Notes under the pieces: generated by a model | Seen by the model: the letters and a program-made list of their open reading frames with translations, nothing else | Databases searched by the model: none | Told to the model about the DNA's origin: nothing | NCBI GenBank assembly: GCA_037349315.1 | Contig: JBAIAC010000027.1 | Location: 8,685,501 to 8,749,500 of the forward strand | Reading direction: 5' to 3' | Source: Chelydra serpentina | Lineage: Eukaryota; Chordata; Testudines; Chelydridae | Length of the DNA stretch: 64,000 nt | Part shown: one piece after another, positions 10,896 through 20,339 of the stretch | Position numbering within the stretch: the stretch's first letter is position 1 | Layout: each line of letters starts with the position of its first letter | Made by a program: the position numbers and the translations under genes

Positions 10896-11062
10896 TTATT
10901 ATCTGCATCTTACAGGTGGGAAACCAAAGCCCGGAGGGATTAAGGGTTTGAGAAAGAGATAATTGAAACCCACTGCAGCTTTTCCATTGTCTTCGAAGAA
11001 TCTGTGGTGGAGCCAGGAATTGAACCTGGGACTTGTGGTCCAGACACCGGACTATGACTCAA
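10896..11062 (-). repeat. MIR SINE fragment
   Basis: 'ttattatctgcatcttacaggtgggaaacc' and, after a gap, 'gagccaggaattgaacctggg' give the reverse complement of MIR. Confidence 0.6.
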
Positions 11063-11114
11063 AAGTTACTAGGGGTGGCGGGGTGAGAGGAGAATCTTTT
11101 TTCTAAAAGATTTG

Positions 11115-11222
11115 CTCCAGGAATTATTTTGGGGGAAGTCCTATGCCCTGTGTGATAGAGGCGGTCCGACTAGAGAATCACAGTGGTCCCTTCTGCCCTT
11201 GGCATCTATGTATCATTGTTCG
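11115..11222 (+). mobile_element. CR1 LINE 3' tail fragment
   Basis: 'ctagagaatcacagtggtcccttctgcccttggcatctatg' matches the CR1 terminus ending in the 'ctatg' repeat. Confidence 0.75.
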
Positions 11223-12199
11223 TGGGTTTTGTAAGAGCGATAAAACGTGCATTGCAAACAGCTTCCTCTAGCAGCTCTTTACTCCAGCTCATTAGAAAAC
11301 ACGCTTACCATGCTATGGCCACTGGCCTGCTGAAAAATCCTGATGTCCCGGTGCTCAGTAGCTGGTGACATACTTCAAGTTTGGATTGCCAAATTCTGCC
11401 TGGCAATTCCTCACAAGGGTGGGAGGGGTAGGTGGGTGGCTAGTGTTAAAAGTTACTAAGTTGAAAACCCTTTTCCTTTCAAATCTATTGCGCAGCTATT
11501 AAGATGAGCATCTTTTTTTTTTTTTTTGTTTTGTTTTTTTACACAAGTGGCCTGTAAATGGCTGAGTTTCTTTGTAGAGGAATCGTCTCCTTCTTGAACA
11601 CTGTGTGAATCTGAAAAATGACTAAAGCGGGGACAGAAGTGTGTGGCAGTTCAGGCCTCTTCTACTTTTTTTCACTATTGAAACTTTCGAACAATAGGCG
11701 TAAAGTGCTTCCCACGTGGGCTGTCTAGTTGACAGCAAATGAGATATTTTGTCTTAGCGAGGCAGATTTTTTTTTTGTGCTGAGCCAAGGAGACGGTTTG
11801 CTTGAGGGCTACGGAATCCCGTTCATGGGGAGAGGCAGGAAGCAGCCCTCTTTCTTTTCTCCTCGAAGACTAGTCTTTGTGATTAAAAATGTTCCGAACG
11901 GATGGGAAAAGACCTGTGTATCTCTGTGCCTCCTATGCAGCGTCAGCTATACCTCTGGAAACTGTGCAGTAATTAATATTAATAACTCAATGTAACCAGT
12001 GGGGATACTCATCAGAGAATGGGTATAAATACTGTTAAATGATAGATGAATGACTCCTGCTACTGCATTAGTGAACCTGGGCTGGCTTTGTAATGACACC
12101 TGAATCCAAATGAGTTTCAAAAGGGAAGATTGGACACTTCTGCTTTCTTCTACTTCTGGTCTTTTCGCTCCTTGTATCTTCTTGTCTTTTCCCCATCTT

Positions 12200-12232
12200 T
12201 TTGCGCGCGCGCGTGCGTTTGTGCGTGCTATA
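12200..12232. repeat. Alternating CG/TG tract
   Basis: 'gcgcgcgcgcgtgcg' followed by 'tgtgcgtgc' is alternating purine/pyrimidine and could adopt Z-DNA. Confidence 0.7.
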
Positions 12233-12629
12233 TTCATTATGGATTATCTCTCCTTTGTCATTCTCCCCTTCTGTTTTTCAAAGGTTTTCATTTCTACACC
12301 AATAGGATATTGTCCCCTCGGCACCTTCTGTTCTGCAAATGATGCCAGCTTTCACTGCAAGATTTTTTCCAGCAAGCACCACTGCATTTTTTCCCCAGAC
12401 TGCCCGTGACGCAGGGGAGGAGGAGTTCCCTGTAAACATCCTTAAAGCCACCTCATTGGTCCTCCTTCCAACCCCTTTTTCAAACCCTCCTCCGGAAAAG
12501 CTTGACAGGGGCTAGGCAGCCTGGGCGCTGGGACCACGTCTTGTCTTGCTGACCATCATCTCCCTGCCTGGTGCTCCCCTGTCTATCTACTTGTTGCCTG
12601 TAGTCTTCCACTGAGATCTCAAGCCTTTT

Positions 12630-12725
12630 GCAGCCAGGACTGTCTCTTCGTTATGTCTGTACAGTGCCTGGCACAATGGGGCCCGGCCTCTAGATGCCAC
12701 CACAATACAAATTATTAACAACAAT
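12630..12725 (+). repeat. MIR/L2-type tail
   Basis: 'aggactgtctcttcgttatgt', 'gtacagtgcctggcacaatggggccc' and 'agatgccaccacaatacaaat' match the L2-like SINE tail. Confidence 0.75.
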
Positions 12726-12996
12726 ACATAATTAATATCCATTTCCCTTCCTCTCCTATCAACTAAGCAGGTTTGCTCTGCCGGCCTGCGGTCTCAGCAG
12801 CAGCTCTTTACTTGTCCTTCCAGCGTTTCTGACTGGCTGTTTCACCCCTTACACCTCGTTCCTGCCCTCTTTACTCAAGCAAGGCTCCCAATGGCTCCTC
12901 TGAGAATAGACGCTTTAGTAGATGCTGATAGAGAAAAATGGGTGTTTTGCCTGCAGGACTGTGAGACTGGGCCTACATTGCAATGAGTACATTAGG

Positions 12997-13540
12997 CAGG
13001 GCCAGCTCCAGGCACCAGCCTACCAAGCACGTGCTTGGGGCGGCACCTGGAGGGGGGCGGCACTCAAGGTTTTTTTTTTTTTTTTTTTTTAATTTACGAG
13101 AAAACCCAATCTTCCTCTGGTGCCCCGGCCGGGGCAGCGGGGCAGCTGGCATGCTCCACTCCCCGCCGGTGCCCCGGCCGGGGCAGCGGGGGCAGCTGGC
13201 ATGCTCCACTCCCCGCCGGTGCCCCGGCCGGGGCAGCGGGGGCAGCTGGCGTGCTCCACTCCTCGCCGGCGCCCCGGCCGGGGGAGCGGGGCGGCAGGCA
13301 TGCTCCGCTTCCCAACGGCGCCCCGGCCGGGGCAGCAGGGTGCTCCGCTCCCCGATGGCCGGGCAGTGGGGCGGCATGCGTTCCGCGCTCCCCACCGGCA
13401 GAGGGAGCGGGGCGGCGGGCATGCCGCCCTCCCTGCCAGCCCCCCTGGCGTTTTGGCAGGGCGGCGTTATTGGGTGGGGGGCGGCGCTTGTGGGTTGTTT
13501 TTTTTTGCTTGGGGCAGCCAAAAAGGTAGGGCCGGCCCTG
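12997..13540. mobile_element. Non-autonomous hAT element with internal tandem array
   Basis: Termini CAGGGCCAGCTCCAGGCAC and the reverse of AGGTAGGGCCGGCCCTG form short inverted repeats. A perfect 8-bp TSD, ACATTAGG, lies at 12989-12996 and 13541-13548. A T-run of about 22 sits at 13070-13091 and a shorter one near 13498. The long open frames on both strands are created by the GC-rich array and are not genes. Confidence 0.92.
13121..13440. repeat. GC-rich ~50-bp tandem array inside a hAT element
   Basis: TGCCCCGGCCGGGG-type blocks start at 13121, 13170, 13220, 13270 and 13320 (periods 49-50), each followed by GCAGCTGGCATGCTCCACTC or a variant. Degraded units continue to about 13440. Units 2 and 3 are nearly identical while the outer units diverge. 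Confidence 0.9.
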
Positions 13541-14149
13541 ACATTAGGCTTGCCAAAGGGAGAGCTATGCAGAGAACAGGCCAACTTGTAAGGAGTCAGG
13601 CACATCCTAAGCATTTTCTTAAAGATATGGGGCTGGAGCCTCAACTGGGGTAAATTGGCATAGCTCCATTGCAGGCCCCGGAGACATGTAAACTGAAGAC
13701 TGTGGCGCTACGGTAGTTTATACCAGCTGAGGTATAACTCTCCCTTTGCATACCTAGAAATAGCACAGCTTAATAGGCCTAAACCCTGCTCTGTATTATT
13801 GTGCTGAGCTGGGCATAGAAAGGAACTCTCAGTCGGGGATTGTAGGAGGACGCCTGAGAGGTAAAATCATAGGCTTCCTTTCTCTGACACCCCCAACATT
13901 TCAGCTCTTCAAATCCCAGCGCTACACTTTCGTAAAGCTGGTTTCTACCACTGTGTTAAACTCGTCACATTGGGTAATTCAGTTTCATCTTCTGATTTCA
14001 ATATTTTGTTAGCTGAGTTGAAATTCGGGCAAGCTGGCTAAAAGCGCCCTATAGACTTTGGTAAAAGCGGCTTGCGAGGTGCACCAGAACTGGTTTTTAA
14101 ACATCTCAGCTCCCCCCCACCCCTCAGCATCTTTGCATTCTTGACAAGA
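13541..14149. other. Mostly single-copy, one hairpin-type fragment
   Basis: About 13628-13740 carries pieces of the hairpin family ('gggctggagcctcaactggggtaaattggcatagctcc', 'tataccagctgagg'). Nothing else is recognised. Confidence 0.4.
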
Positions 14150-14310
14150 AGATTATTATTATGGTTTATGTAACAGTAGCTCCTAGAGGTGCCAACTGAG
14201 ACCAGGGCCCCAAAGTGCTAGGTGGTGTACAAACATAGTGAGAGACAGTCCCTGCCCCAAAGAACTTACAATCTAAATAGAGAGGAGAGACAAAGGGTGG
14301 GAGGGAAACA
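14150..14310 (-). repeat. MIR/L2-type tail
   Basis: 'attattattatggttta', 'gtagctcctagaggtgcc', 'gaccagggccccaaagtgctagg' and 'ccccaaagaacttacaatct' give a well-preserved reverse copy. Confidence 0.8.
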
Positions 14311-14539
14311 GACAGGAATTAAATCATTTATGTGATGACATACAGCAGGTCACTGACTGAGCCCAGGCTTGAGCCCAGCTCTCCTGAGTCCTACTGTGAG
14401 GCTCTATCCATGGGACTGTGCAGCTGTTTTCAAAGCCACAGTTATGTTTCTCCATATGCAAGGAAAACCATCTTAGACTTTAATTCTGAGTGACTGTTTT
14501 TGTTTTAGATTAAACAGAACACCAAGAGCAAAAATAAAG

Positions 14540-14830
14540 GCTTTGTCTACATTACGCACCTTTTAGTGACATGGCTCTGCCACTACAGCCGTGCCGCTAA
14601 ACGGCGCGCAGTGTAGCCGCTGTTTGCTGGCGGGAGAGAGCTCTCCCACCGACAAAACATGTCCACCCCCAACGAGTGGCATTAGCGTTGTCGGCAGGAG
14701 AGTGCTCCTGCTAACAAAGCGCTGTTCACATCGGCGCCTTTCATCGGCAAAACTTTTGTCGTTCAGGGTGTGTATTTTTTCATACCCCTGAATGACAAAA
14801 GTTTTGTGTCTCCTCTGTGAGGGACTCAAC
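14540..14830 (+). mobile_element. Foldback MITE
   Basis: The start 'ggctttgtctacatta' is followed by 'gcgggagagagctctccc'. A strong hairpin at about 14751-14802 pairs 'acttttgtcgttcagggt' with 'accCctgaatgacaaaagt' (one or two mismatches). It shares its internal order with 24020-24300. Confidence 0.75.
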
Positions 14831-15079
14831 AAAAACAGCTGCCTTCCTGTGTGGAGAGTGGCGCCCTTACAGATTGAATGGGGGTGGTGATACACAGAAA
14901 TCAGAAGGCATAACCAGGACATTGCTAAATGCACCACCCATGGCATGAAAAATATTATTTGCATGAATGGGAATTTGGATGTTTTGGGCAAAATTTACAG
15001 CCCGTCATCTATCCATGGCCCCATTTACTATAGTATGCGGGCAACTCAGTCTTCAATGGATTTATTCTCACAGTCCCCA

Positions 15080-15550
15080 TGTGAGGTAGGGTGGTGCTTT
15101 ATCCCCATTTTACAGATGGCAAACTGAGGAACAGAGAAACTAAGGCTACATCTACTCTTGGAGCTAAGGGTGTGATTCCCAGGTCATGTGGACATATTTG
15201 CACAAGCTCTCATTGAGCCAGTGCACTACAAAGAGTAGCATAGCCACAGTTGTGTGGGCAGCCACACTGGCTAGCCGTCCTGAGTATGTACCCACAGGCG
15301 CCAGGCAGGTTTGAACTCAGGGCGGCTGGCCTGTGCCGCTGCTCTGCACGCTACCACGGCTACACCACTGTGTGTAGTGCACTAGCTCAGGGAGAGCTAG
15401 CAGTATGTCTACGTGAGAAGGGAATGCGCCCCTAGTGCCAAATGTAGACATAGCCTAAGTGACTTGCCCAAGGTTAAACAGGAAGTCGGTGGTGAAGCAG
15501 GGAACAGACTAGGGTTTCCCGAGTCCCAGCCTAGCACTGGCCCATCGTTC
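15080..15550 (-). repeat. MIR SINE split by a MITE
   Basis: 'atccccattttacagatggcaaactgagg' lies left of the MITE and 'gtgacttgcccaaggtt', 'gtcggtggtgaagcaggg' right of it. Joining the two gives an ordinary reverse MIR. Confidence 0.85.
15144..15455. mobile_element. Harbinger-like MITE with TAA target duplication
   Basis: Termini GGCTACATCTAC and the reverse of GTAGACATAGCC are imperfect inverted repeats. TAA flanks both sides (15141-15143 and 15456-15458). The MIR host restores its consensus when the 312-bp insert plus one TAA is removed. A TWA target is typical of PIF/Harbinger elements. There is no transposase. Confidence 0.85.
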
Positions 15551-15888
15551 CTTTCACTTGCCCTGCACCTTTACGCTGTGATTTTCACCAATGCCAAGCA
15601 AGTGCAGAGTGGGGGTAAATTACAACCAGATCAGCATGATAGCATTTTACACCCACCGTGCATTGGTGCAAATGATGGTACAAGACATAAGGCAATAGTG
15701 AACAGAGCCCAGTGGGAACAACAAGCAAGTGAAGGTAAGGGGCATTGGGATCAGCTTTCTCTTCAGGCTGGGTTAGACTCCCCTGTACACACGCAATGAC
15801 TGTGGGCCTGAGGCATAACCCATTGTAGTGAATGGACATCAGTGAGCTTTGGATCCGGCCCTAAATGAGTGTTGTAGCTAAACAGAGG

Positions 15889-15920
15889 TTGTGTGTATGT
15901 GTGTGTGTGTGTGTGTGGGC
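15889..15920. repeat. (TG)n microsatellite
   Basis: About 15 TG units with one interruption ('tgtatgtg'), followed by a G-run. Confidence 0.9.
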
Positions 15921-16770
15921 GTGGGGGGGGAGGAATGGAATCCATCCCCCACCCTCGCCTGTGAGCAGGGTGCAGTAATGTTCCAGTGTGGCTGCTTTTG
16001 CAGCCCTAGGCTGGAATAGGGGCTACACCTCGGCCCTTACGATCATAATAACTGTGGAGCCAGGGAGACTATACCTCCCCCAACTACTCCTTCACAGCCT
16101 TCGGTCCCAGCCGTCTCAATACCACGTCTGTTCGGGGCTCACTCCATGACGCAGCCTGAAGCCATATGGGACACTGAAGGTTGCAGTTCTGGGCTACAGT
16201 CTTGGAATGAGACAATGATTTCCCTGTGGTTTGGTGTTTGCGGATCAGTCCCTCTCCTCTCTTCCCAGCGAATGGAGTCAAATCTGCTCTGTCTGGAAGG
16301 CACTGGCTCTCTTTTGTGTAAGCAGCTCCCATGAAACAACACTCTGAGAGGATTCTCTGTTTCTCCTGCTAATGTTGACAGCAGCCTGAGCATATCAGTG
16401 TTCAGAGGAGAACACTGAGGAATGCAGAGGACAGGGGCATTAATGCATGGACAGTACAAAACATGTAGTCAGCACATTTTTCCATTTGGGCCCAGAGGCC
16501 AGTCTAGCGCACTGTAGGTCTTGCCTGCTCATGGTAGCCAATGAATTAGGCAGCCACTCCCATTGGAATACACAAACATTGCTCAAGGATTAAAAATCTC
16601 ATGCAATGCAGGAGCCCTCTATTTCCTAGGCTTGCTTTCCCATGCAATAAATCCACAGTGTTTTCTGTAGCAATTCCTTGATGTTCCTTGCTGGCTGGCT
16701 ATTCAATGGGCTTTTTAGCCATTGTATCACTGTAATCATATTTCCCAGGTCTATACCAGCCTGTATCCTA

Positions 16771-16947
16771 GGGGGGAGGGATAGCTCAGTGGTTTGAGCA
16801 TTGGCCTGCTAAACTCAGTGTTGTGAGTTTAATCCTTAAGGGGGCCACTTGGGGATCTGGGGCAAAAATTGGGGATTGATCCTGCTTTGAGCAGGGGGTT
16901 GGACTAGATGACCTCCTGAGGTCCCTTCCAACCCTGAGATGCTATGG
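16771..16947 (+). mobile_element. Turtle tRNA-derived SINE with CR1-type tail
   Basis: GGGGGGAGGGATAGCTCAG begins a tRNA-like head with A box TAGCTCAGTGGTT and a degenerate B box ('gagtttaatcc'). The linker 'gggatctggggcaaa' and then a tail of about 60 bp follow. The tail is almost identical to the reverse complement of the CR1 end at 22620-22677 ('agcagggggttggactagat'). It is less diverged than the SINE at 7453. Confidence 0.93.
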
Positions 16948-16984
16948 TCTCAGTGTGTTGCAAACACTCATGAATTAAAACTCC

Positions 16985-17105
16985 AAACCCTCCTGTGAGG
17001 TAAATAAATATTATCCCCATTAGAAAGATGGGAAGATGGAGGCAATAAAGCACTTAAATGACTTACCCAAGGGCATACAGGAAGTCAGTGGCAAAAGAAC
17101 ATTAG
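16985..17105 (-). repeat. MIR SINE fragment
   Basis: 'attatccccattagaaagatggg', 'aatgacttacccaagggcatac' and 'aggaagtcagtggcaaaag' match reverse MIR. Confidence 0.75.
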
Positions 17106-17109
17106 GATT

Positions 17110-17300
17110 CAATTCAGCAAAGCACTTAAATATGTGAGTAATTTACAACAGGTCAATAGTGCCATTGAAGTCAATGGGACTACTCAGATTATGTCCACAC
17201 ACATACTTAAGAAACCTACCGAGAGCCCATTGACGATAGGAGTCTTTCCATTTACTTCCGTGGATTTGGGATTGGGTCCTAAGTGCTTTGCTGAACTGAG
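17110..17300. repeat. Foldback repeat, 14-bp perfect terminal stem
   Basis: CAGCAAAGCACTTA (17115-17128) pairs perfectly with 17280-17293. 'cattgaagtcaatggga' lies inside. Related partial copies occur near 24690-24760 and 50985-51045. Confidence 0.7.
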
Positions 17301-18374
17301 GTCTAAATATCCTCCTGTTTCTGTGCTTTCACCACTTGACTACGCTTCCTCCCCTCTTCCCTTCTCTCCACGTTGTTGTTCCTCTCCAGCTCTGTGGGCT
17401 TTTATTTATTAATGATTCTTTCATACTAGGGTCAGATCCTGCAACTGAGCTGCATTCAAAACCTCCTTGTCTTCTATGTAAACTCCCTGCAAGATCCACT
17501 AAGAAACTGTCCATGCCTCTGTACTGATATTTATATTGTTTTCCTAATATTCCTTTATGTTGGGTTAGAGCCTGCTTTTATTTTCTTCTTTCTGGCTATG
17601 CTGCCATATTGTCTTCTAAAAAAACAGGTATTGATTTAGTTCTCATTAATAATCTCAGTCATCTTCCTCTGTCAGCAGGCAAGTACATTCTTTCTGAGCA
17701 CCTGACTAAACATCAACAAAAACTGGTACCATTGTGGAGGCATATGGGTTTTGTTTTGATATTTTGCACGCACATTAGCATGTGGTCACTACATCAGATA
17801 TTCAGGACATGAAATCTGCTTAATTTGTAATTGTTATTTATATTGTAGTTCACATTGAAACACCAACTGAGCTGTAAACATAGCGTTCCCACAGACCATA
17901 CCATAATAAAGCTGCTTGTAGAATGCTATTCTGTAAAGATTTGAATGACTCCACATGACTCTTGTACTTAAGTGTTTATATTGGCTAAAAGATGTTTACA
18001 TTAATGCCCACTTCAAATACTAGACCTGCTCTTATTCTTTACTAAGTAAACATTTATGTTACATAAAACATGTAACTGATTGATTTATGGAACATTTGGG
18101 AAAGATAATTTAGAGGGTCACTCTCAGCTCTATTTAGACTTGGGCTGATTCAGGCCTCTCTTACTCTGGTTTTATATCAGTGTAACGACATTGACTTCGG
18201 CTGAACTAGTCTTCATTTTACATGGTGTAATGGAGATCAGACTCCGGCCAGCAAAGGTCAGGCTTTGTAATGACAATGAAGGAAAGTACATAAGATAAGA
18301 TGCAGAGGAAGATTTCTTTTAAAGGTGGATGAAAACAAGTCTTTCATTTAGATGTTATTTTTTGCTTGAACATT

Positions 18375-18745
18375 CCCTGGAGTGTTGTGAAATAAGACAT
18401 GACAACAGGGAACTCATTGCTACAGGATGTTGTGGAGGCCAAAAACTCATTAAGACTCAAAGAGGGATTGGGCAGTCATATGGTTATCCAGAAGTTAGAA
18501 TACTCACTGCAAGCAAACAGAACTGGATGGGATATAAAACCTCATGTTCATCAGTGTTTAAACCACTCTCTAACGATTAGGGATTAAGATGAGACCTTAA
18601 TGGGGGACAGATAACCCTACATCTGCTGACTGTAGGGTTTCTTGCACCTTCCTCTGAAGCATTTGGTGATGGCCACTGTCAGAGACGGGATATTGGAATA
18701 GGTGGACCACAGCATTGATACAGTATGGCAATTCCTATGTCCCTG
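18375..18745 (+). mobile_element. CR1 LINE 3' end
   Basis: 'gggaactcattgctacaggatgttgtggaggc', 'gaagcatttggtgatggccactgtcagaga' and 'tggaccacagc' follow the order of CR1 tails at 5285-5500 and 48630-48900. Confidence 0.8.
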
Positions 18746-18962
18746 TGTTAGCACTCAGCTCATGCAGCAGAAACAGAAAGTTAATCTGATTTATAAACAC
18801 ATTCTGTGAAACTAACCTGTCTAGTTTCACTGTCCAAAATCGAGGGGATTGCCCAAAGGAAAACAAACAGCATGAATGATGTAAATAAAGCAACCGAAGG
18901 TCCTGTCTCTGCAACTGGACCTGCACAAAGGAAGAGGGGTCTGAGTCTGACTATCTAGATCA

Positions 18963-19116
18963 TGCGTCTTTAACTTAGAGATCACGGGCAGGTATCAGGA
19001 TCACAACCCCCCTTCCCTTTCAATATTGAGAAGTGGGAAGGGGCTTTTGGGTACAGTCTGGATAGCTGGGTGGAGGTCTGAGGTGGCCTGGGTATAGAAA
19101 AGTTGAGAGCCACTGT
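18963..19116. mobile_element. Possible short hAT remnant
   Basis: 'catgcgtctttaactta' and 'aagttgagagccactg' resemble diverged CAGTGGTTCTCAACTT termini. I could not find a matching 8-bp duplication. Confidence 0.35.
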
Positions 19117-19651
19117 GTAGGTGTTTATTAGATTAGATACACTAGGAGGTGTTTGCATAGTGCTTTGAAACTGTAAAGGGCTGTATAAATGCTGCATATA
19201 ATTAATGGGCCAAATCCATCCCTGGCATAATGTGCAAGGTGTCAACAGGGGTAGAGAATGATGCGTGGATATGGATATATAGTGTATAATTCCCTTCTTT
19301 TGTTGCCTTGCACCTTGTGTTGTTATTTACAGCCAGACTAAATGGGTGCAAAAAACCCCCCCAAACCCTACCGGTAGCGTAGCGTTTCACACCCACTCTC
19401 CCCTGCTGTCAATGACCATCAAAGAAGTTGCAAGGGGTCTGTCTCCTAGTAGGGTTGGGTGAGGCGGGGTCCTGTGTGTATGGCTTTGTCTTCTTTGTTA
19501 CCAAAAAAAAAAGTGTGTGTGTGTTTGTGTTTACATCGAGATTGCTCTCTTGATGTAAAACCCTCCTGGAAACAAGGCAGTGTCCTTTAGATGCAGGGAG
19601 GGGCAATACTGAAGGGGGAGTATAGGGTGGATCTCCACTAGCTCCATCCAA

Positions 19652-19677
19652 GTGTGTGTTGGTGTGTGTGTGTGTTT
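19652..19677. repeat. (TG)n tract upstream of the CpG island
   Basis: 'gtgtgtgttggtgtgtgtgtgtg' marks the upstream edge of the KSR1 promoter region. A second short GT tract lies at about 19512-19530. Confidence 0.85.
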
Positions 19678-19778
19678 ATCCTCTTTCCTTTCCCCCGGTG
19701 CAGGGGGGGATTGAACGTGCACCCCCCCCCCAGGTTCTCACCCCCCGCCCCCCCTTTGGCCGGCTGGGCGGCAGGAAA

Positions 19779-19795
19779 ACTACAAGTCCCGGCGT
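19779..19795 (+). promoter_or_regulatory. ZNF143/THAP11-type promoter motif
   Basis: ACTACAAGTCCCGGCGT closely matches the long vertebrate promoter motif ACTACAANTCCCRGSRT bound by ZNF143 with THAP11/HCFC1. It lies 231 bp upstream of the KSR1 ATG inside the CpG island, a typical position. The motif match is seen directly; binding is inferred. Confidence 0.6.
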
Positions 19796-20009
19796 CCCCG
19801 TCGGCCTGCCCCTGGCCCCCGGCGGCTATGAAAAGGCTACGAGCGAGGGGAAGGCGAGCAGGAGCCTGCGAGCTCCCAGTGGCGCCGCTGCCGCCTGCCC
19901 CGTCCTCCGCCGGCGGGGCGGACCCGGCCCCTCCTGCCCCTTCCGCGGCGCCTCCCGCCCCGGTTTCCTGGCCGGGCTGCCCGCCCCCCCGCCTGCCCGA
20001 TGCCGAGGC

Positions 20010-20228
20010 ATGGCTAGCGCTGCCGCCGGGCGCGCCGAGCCCATGGTGGAGGGGCAGGAGCGACGGGGCGGGGAGGCGGGACCCGCCGCCGTCCCCCCGC
20101 GGGCCGCCTTGCAGCAGTGCGGGCAGCTGCAGGGCCTCATCGACATCTCGCTCTCCAGCCTGCGGGGGCTCCGCACCAAGTGCGCGGCGACCAACGACCT
20201 CACCCAGCAGGAGATCCGGACCCTGGAG
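20010..20228 (+). CDS. KSR1: KSR1 first coding exon (partial gene)
   Basis: This exon encodes the N-terminus of kinase suppressor of Ras 1, a pseudokinase scaffold that brings RAF, MEK and ERK together at the membrane after RAS activation. It has 73 codons. Residues 1-33 are an Ala/Gly/Pro-rich leader. Residues 34-73 match the start of the conserved CA1 (coiled-coil/SAM) region, including [16 protein letters not shown] and [12 protein letters not shown]. The CGQLQ and SLRGLRTKC residues favour KSR1 over its paralogue KSR2, which differs at these sites as I recall it. I chose ATG 20010 because a second in-frame Met follows 11 residues later (20043), resembling the two closely spaced Mets of mammalian KSR1. 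The frame stays open upstream to at least 19656, so a longer start is not excluded. The exon ends in phase 0 after Leu-Glu at a GT. The SAM-like half, C1 domain and kinase-like domain lie beyond this window. The identification is firm; the exact start is likely. Confidence 0.92.
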
Positions 20229-20234
20229 GTACCG
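20229..20234 (+). other. KSR1: KSR1 exon 1 splice donor
   Basis: The sequence GAG|GTACCG follows the last conserved codon (Glu73). The GT is in place and keeps phase 0, but +3 to +6 (ACCG) match the AAGT consensus poorly, so this is a weak donor. No better GT lies within the conserved reading frame nearby. Confidence 0.75.
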
Positions 20235-20339
20235 AGTCCCGGGGCCCCTGCGGGCGGGGGGAGCACCCGCCCCTGCCCTTCCAGCCCGACAGCAGCTAGA
20301 GGGGACTCGCTTCCCCCCCCGCGCCAGCCCTAGGGCATT

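Larger units (their letters stand above)
1..19689. other. Upstream flank of KSR1, no coding exon recognised
   Basis: Open frames here are short and unlike known proteins, and most fall in repeats listed separately. In mammals WSB1 lies upstream of KSR1, but no WSB1 coding sequence is recognisable. Single-copy-looking stretches with nothing I can name are about 155-1520, 1935-2430, 3300-3930, 5910-7300, 10030-10690, 11225-12620, 15560-16740 and 17305-18370. The rest is mainly repeats. Confidence 0.6.
19690..20330 (+). promoter_or_regulatory. KSR1: CpG island promoter and 5' UTR of KSR1
   Basis: The stretch is very GC-rich and dense in CpG, in sharp contrast to the AT-rich flanks. It spans the presumed start site, 5' UTR, exon 1 and the start of intron 1. 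GC-box cores (GGGCGG or its reverse) occur near 19743, 19766, 19914 and 20065. There is no TATA box at a sensible distance, which fits a dispersed CpG-island promoter. A (TG)n tract (about 19652-19677) and a C-run (about 19721-19731) border it upstream. The start site cannot be placed from sequence alone. Confidence 0.8.

Noticed and set aside
12973..13653. Long overlapping open frames on both strands (up to about 220 codons)
   Set aside because: They lie inside the GC-rich tandem array of a hAT element, are open in several frames at once, and encode low-complexity Pro/Gly/Ala/Arg text.
7453..16947. tRNA genes at the A/B-box matches
   Set aside because: The boxes belong to SINE heads. No cloverleaf with intact acceptor stem is present and the LINE-derived tails follow directly.
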